NCBI GenBank assembly: GCA_025266875.1
Contig: JALLLT010000025.1
Location: 62,001 to 126,000 of the forward strand
Length of the DNA stretch: 64,000 nucleotides
Reading direction: 5' to 3'
From: Fennellomyces sp. T-0311
Taxonomy: Eukaryota; Mucoromycota; Mucoromycetes; Mucorales; Lichtheimiaceae
Numbering within the stretch: the first letter of the stretch is position 1; each line of letters begins with the position of its first letter. Under the pieces are notes generated by a model that saw nothing but the letters and a program-made list of their open reading frames with translations, was not told where the DNA came from and searched no databases. The position numbers and the translations under genes are program-made. Positions 59,829 through 64,000 of this stretch are shown here, in pieces.

Positions 59829-60857
59829 ATGGGTGGGGCACAAAGCTCAGAACAAGGACGATACGGTTTCCACGTACTCAAAGTAACAAGGCCCTTTTCC
59901 CATTTTTACACTGAAAAAGCCCGCGTAATGAACTACAGGTTCGTCTAGGTCAAGGAGAATTCGCCTGCCTACCATGCAGGAATCGAGCAGTTCTTTGACT
60001 ACATTATCGGCATCAATGGTGTCCGAGTGGTAAAGTGAAAAAGAAACCTACAAGAGAACTTCTGTGTGTTCACGATAGAAAAAAAAGGACGACGGCGATA
60101 GTCAAACGTTATTAAAGACGCTGCAAGAATCCGAAGGAAAGCCAATCCCGCTGGAGATATATTCCAGCAAGGAACAGTCGACACGAGGTAACTCATCAAT
60201 CCAAGGCATGTCCTGATGCTTATAAAGTGGAGGGTAGAGGTCATGTTGACGCCGAGTCGGGAATGGTGCAGAGATATTCCCGGCGAGAACAGTCTGATTG
60301 GATGCTCCATTCGTTTCTGTTCCTACGAAAGGGCCGGTGAACATGTATGGCATGTGTTGGACGTTGCGCATAACTCGCCCGCTGAAATGGCTGGCATTAT
60401 TCCACATACGGATTATATTATTGGATCACCACATGCTGTACTCAATAGTGAAGACAGCTTTTACGATCTTGTCGACGAATTCATTGGCAAGCCGCTACGA
60501 ATTTACTTGTACAACGCGGAATGGGATAGTTGTCGCGAGGTAACCGTTTGGTTGTTATGGATGTTTTGTTTCTAATCTTGTTGCTAGGCAATTATTGTCC
60601 CGAACCGCGATTGGGGAGGCAACGGATCATTGGGATGTGATGTGGGTTTTGGCTTGTTGCATAAGATTCCTCGCAGATCGGCCAGCGCGCGCCCTTCCGA
60701 AGACAATCCTGGTATTCAGCAGCAGCAATCATCGGTCTACAGCGACGTGATATTCAGCACGACCGATATGGACGAGCCCCCACCACCGTCACCATCGTCG
60801 TCGAATGTGCAGGAGGAAGTCCATCAAGAAACAGCAGCAGATTCTGCAAAACAATAA
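59829..60857 (+). CDS. GRASP55/65-like Golgi stacking/secretion protein
   Basis: Peripheral Golgi/ER-exit protein with tandem PDZ-like GRASP domains; acts in Golgi organisation and unconventional secretion. Exons: 59829-59882, 59949-60029, 60088-60187, 60238-60539, 60588-60857; 268 residues. The start [17 protein letters not shown] has Gly2 and Ser6, a consensus for N-myristoylation. PDZ1: [23 protein letters not shown]2: [20 protein letters not shown] and [38 protein letters not shown] closes the GRASP core, followed by a short Ser/Pro/Gln-rich tail. Exon 2 needs the CTAG acceptor at 59948, because the earlier CAG gives another frame. Confidence 0.92.
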
Positions 60858-61035
60858 TAAAAAAGCAAGCTAAAAAAAAGTAGGCAAGACACGAGGTTCC
60901 GCTGCTTTGTGTTACAATCAATCAATAACGGACGTGCGGCTATACAGTTTGTTTTCTCCATCTTCCATTCCTTCTTTTTGTTTTTTGACTTTTTTGCGCC
61001 CTTTGATTCTCTCATTCCATTCCCTACAATAAGCT

Positions 61036-64000
61036 ATGCCTGCTACTACGCGTGACAATCGTCGTCTAACCGGCTACGCAGATCAACAGCAGCAGCAACG
61101 CAATCGGTTACACCCTCAGTCCTTGTACGATGATGGCATGGACGATTACGATGCTTACCGCGCTGGAGACGATTACGACGACGATGATGACACTGACGAA
61201 GAAGAAGAGTCTGTCGGTTCCGTTCTCAGTATTCCGGATCCAAATATCGACTTTGACTTGGTCTATGCTTTGCATACTTTTGCAGCCACTGTGGAAGGAC
61301 AGGCTTCCGTGGTCAAAGGTGATGCATTGACCTTGCTGGATGATAGTAACTCGTACTGGTGGCTCGTCAAAGTGCTAAAGACTTCGGAAATCGGCTATAT
61401 CCCAGCTGAGAATATCGAAGTGCGTTCGTCTTTTTTTTTTTTCCTTTTCTTTATTTGTTCCTGGCTGACGCTGAAATCTACTGTTGCAGACTCCATATGA
61501 GCGTTTAGCTCGACTAAATTCACATCGAAATATTGAGGTAATTTAGCTCTACATATATAATAATCGTCTTTTAACTTTACCCTGGTTATTAGCTCACACA
61601 GCGTGATATCCAAGATGCATTCCCCGCCCCACCTTCCACCAAAGCTCCGAGCAACAAAAAGGTCAAGTTGGCCAAGGGTGTCAAGTTCCAGGCACAGGTC
61701 ATTTTCGGAGCAAGTGACGATGAGGATTTCGAAGAGGAATACGAGGAATGGCAGGAAACGATCCGCACCGATAGCGATACAGATGACGATACCACGGATA
61801 CCGACGACGACGAAGATGACGACGACTACTATGATGATGTGAAACTATACACTTCCAGTGGATACGGTCAGTCTCCGGTCGACAACTACACTCGGTCACA
61901 GCAACAGCAAATGTGGTCAACATCACCACAGCAACAAGCCCAGGTACAAAATCCACAGCAATACCAATATCAACAAGCGATGCAACAGCAACAACAACAA
62001 CAACAGGGTCCATCAATACAACAACATTCACAATCGCAACAGCAGCAACAACAGCCAGCTTCTGGACTTCGAAACTTTGATCTGGAACCATCCGAAACTA
62101 TCAAATATTCCCTCACACCTGCGATTGCACGCACCAGTACCGACTTTAATAACTATGGTAGTTACCGTGACGATAACAAGCAGAGCAAGGCGAGTAAGTT
62201 GGAGAGCATCCTGGCTGCGGATGAAAATACCAATATCCAAGAACAACAACGCGGATCCAAGGAGAAGGAAAAGAAGGGTGGGTTGCGCAAATTGTTCTCG
62301 CGCAATACCAAGGATGGCAAGGATAAAAAGCAACGAAAAGGCAGCACCGACAAGCAGTCGGTCAATGACAGCATCGAGACGGCATCCTTTAGTTCACAGT
62401 CGACAGGTCATTCGGGCCATTCGGAACGTGAGCGTATAAATAGTGTTGATTCTTCCTCACAACAACGTGGTGATGTATTGGAAGCTCCCGCTCAGCCCGC
62501 AATTCTCAAGATTTTTGCCGGAAATGTACGGTTCGGCGCAGAATATAAAATTGCCCATGCGTATCCATCCACCACAGCCGCAGAGCTTATTCAACAGGCA
62601 TTGCATCGATTCGATATCGAAAATTATCAGGCGAACAATGTCGATGCCCATTTGGATTATTTCCTTATTATCAAGGGTGTAGATGGTGGTAAGTTTTCTT
62701 TTTTAGAGGAGGGGGAAGGGGCAAAGAGGAGATATTTTGGATGCTTAACCTGCTATTCGGAATAGACGAATATACACTTGTGCCAATGGACAAGCCACTT
62801 GCCATCTATCATTCTTTGATGGGCCATTTGAGCGTGCCAATGCCGTCGTTGAAAAAGGCTCGCCGTATATCAGCATTGATGGGCGGCGTGAATGACAGCA
62901 CCCATATCGGTGGACCCAAAGAAAAGCAAGAAGACATCGAAGAAGCACGATTCTATTTATATACAAAGGCAAAGCGACCTGAAGATGGTAATATATCCAT
63001 CAAGGTTTCTTTGTTTGCATCGGAAATCGGTGGTCAGACCAGTATCCTGAAATTCGATCAGGCCAGAGTGGATAAGCTCGTGACTGTACCCATCAATGCT
63101 TCTGTGGGCGACGTCACTGGCCTTTTGCTTGACAAGTTCCACATTCTAAACGGTGTTGTCGATGGTCCAGATGTGGAGGATAAGATCAAAGCTTTGCGTC
63201 TTCAAGGAGCTAATGACGGCGATGCGGTCAAGTATCGCTTGTCATTGAATAAGCAAGGTCACGGTAGGTTGATACCTTTTTTAAGGACAATTTGTATTAG
63301 GTACTGATAAAAAAGGGAAATAGAATTCGTATTGGTACCCAATGTTCCCATCAAGACTGCGTTTGGCGAGAATTTACCACCTATCCATCATCGTCGTAGC
63401 AGTAGCAACCCAGATCGCTCATCGATCGCTTCATTATCGTCTGTCATCACCCAAACCCCTCAACCTGACGAAACATATTTCATTCTTAGACGCTCCGATC
63501 GTCCGGAACGACCTGAGCGCCATGATCGAGCAGTAGCATCATCCCATCAACCACAGCAACCACAGGCACCTACACGACCAGGTATGAATCAAAAAAGATG
63601 AAATGTTTCATTTATCCTAACTTTTTGAAATTAGTACGACCTCCTAGACCTGTTCGCCAGGATACCCCTATGCCACAAGGTGGCGCAACACCTTCCCCGA
63701 TCCCTACCGAAGTACCTACCATGCACCCACTCACGATATCCCAACAACAGCAAGAGAGTCAAATATTCGACGAACCTGAATCCGCCGTGGATGTTTTGAT
63801 GAAGCTCGATCAGGCTCTTGATAACCTCGCTCATACCCGAAATAGCAATGATATGCTTACAGAAGCCATCGTCTCTAGTCGTTCAGAAGAAGATTCGGCT
63901 GCGCAATCTCGATCAGTCAGTCGTCAAGACGCTAGCCGTCAGGAAATGAATCGACCAGAAATTGGTAAAGTAGAAGTCACTCGAGTAGATCGACAAGATG
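61036..64000 (+). CDS. SH3 plus Ras-association domain protein, 3' end outside window
   Basis: Large cytoplasmic scaffold, incomplete here. Exons seen: 61036-61419, 61490-61537, 61593-62688, 62766-63263, 63324-63581, 63635 to the window end. An acidic N-terminus is followed by an SH3 domain at about residues 72-130 (LVYALHTFAATVEGQASVVK, SNSYWWLVKVLKTSEIGYIP) and ETPYERLARLNSHRNIE. Then come an Asp/Glu run, a poly-Gln region (about 61900-62060), a Lys-rich segment (KEKKGGLRKLFSRNTKDGKD), and a Ras-association/ubiquitin-like domain (from about residue 447, ILKIFAGNVRFGAEYKIAHA, DEYTLVPMDKPLAIYHSLMG). Further conserved and Pro-rich regions follow. The ALHTFAATVEGQ SH3 recalls fungal polarity proteins of the Bud14/Tea4 kind, but the RA domain argues for a different family; I leave it unnamed. 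A role downstream of a Ras/Rho GTPase is inferred. Confidence 0.82.

Noticed and set aside
1..64000. CRISPR arrays, bacterial operons, phage or integrated elements
   Set aside because: No regularly spaced direct repeats, no prokaryotic gene organisation and no transposase or integrase motifs were seen; the window is fungal.

Overview
This window comes from a eukaryotic, fungal genome. The genes are split by many short GT-AG introns of about 45-100 bases, often with CTAAC/CTGAC-like branch sites and TTTAG/CAG acceptors. They encode typical fungal proteins: a 161-residue tropomyosin, zuotin without SANT domains, a Zn2Cys6-PAS regulator, a signalling mucin and a Cdc4-type F-box/WD40 protein. Intron style, the AT-rich spacers and the gene content fit an early-diverging fungus, most likely Mucoromycota/Mucorales. 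That placement is an inference from pattern, not from a search.

The layout alternates compact gene blocks with AT-rich deserts. 0.3-1.0 kb: Ctr copper transporter. 1-11.3 kb: desert, holding an 11-exon secreted phospholipase B (4.5-6.3 kb) that simple ORF finding misses. 11.3-20.5 kb: a small membrane protein, tropomyosin, ribosomal protein eL43, a secreted proline-rich protein built from mini-exons, a Cys-rich secreted protein, a sialate-O-acetylesterase-like enzyme, a conserved unknown and a Rab11-like GTPase. 20.5-23 kb: desert. 23-28.4 kb: an unrecognised gene, the mucin and an F-box/LRR protein. 28.4-30.9 kb: desert. 30.9-37.1 kb: FMN-binding PNPOX-like protein, SulP transporter and F-box/WD40 protein. 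37.1-43.3 kb: desert with an intron-rich coding-like tract. 43.3-50 kb: SAM-PH protein, histone H1, ribose-5-phosphate isomerase and Zn2Cys6-PAS factor. 50-52.8 kb: desert. 52.8-55.1 kb: zuotin and a voltage-sensor-like membrane protein, tail to tail. 56.8-64 kb: ERGIC3/Erv46, HIU hydrolase, GRASP and an SH3/Ras-association protein that runs off the window.

Most genes are unrelated housekeeping functions and no operon-like system is evident. Two loose themes recur. One is the early secretory pathway (Rab11-like, Erv46, GRASP). The other is surface and uptake (Ctr, SulP, mucin, secreted proteins). The most interesting observations concern gene structure: a PTS2 signal on its own first exon in the HIU hydrolase, a 17-base micro-exon next to a GC-AG intron, a one-base anomaly at the start codon/donor of eL43, in-phase duplicated Pro-rich mini-exons, and deserts that hide exon-fragmented genes or their relics. 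All exon joins were made by eye from splice signals and frame; none was checked against transcripts.
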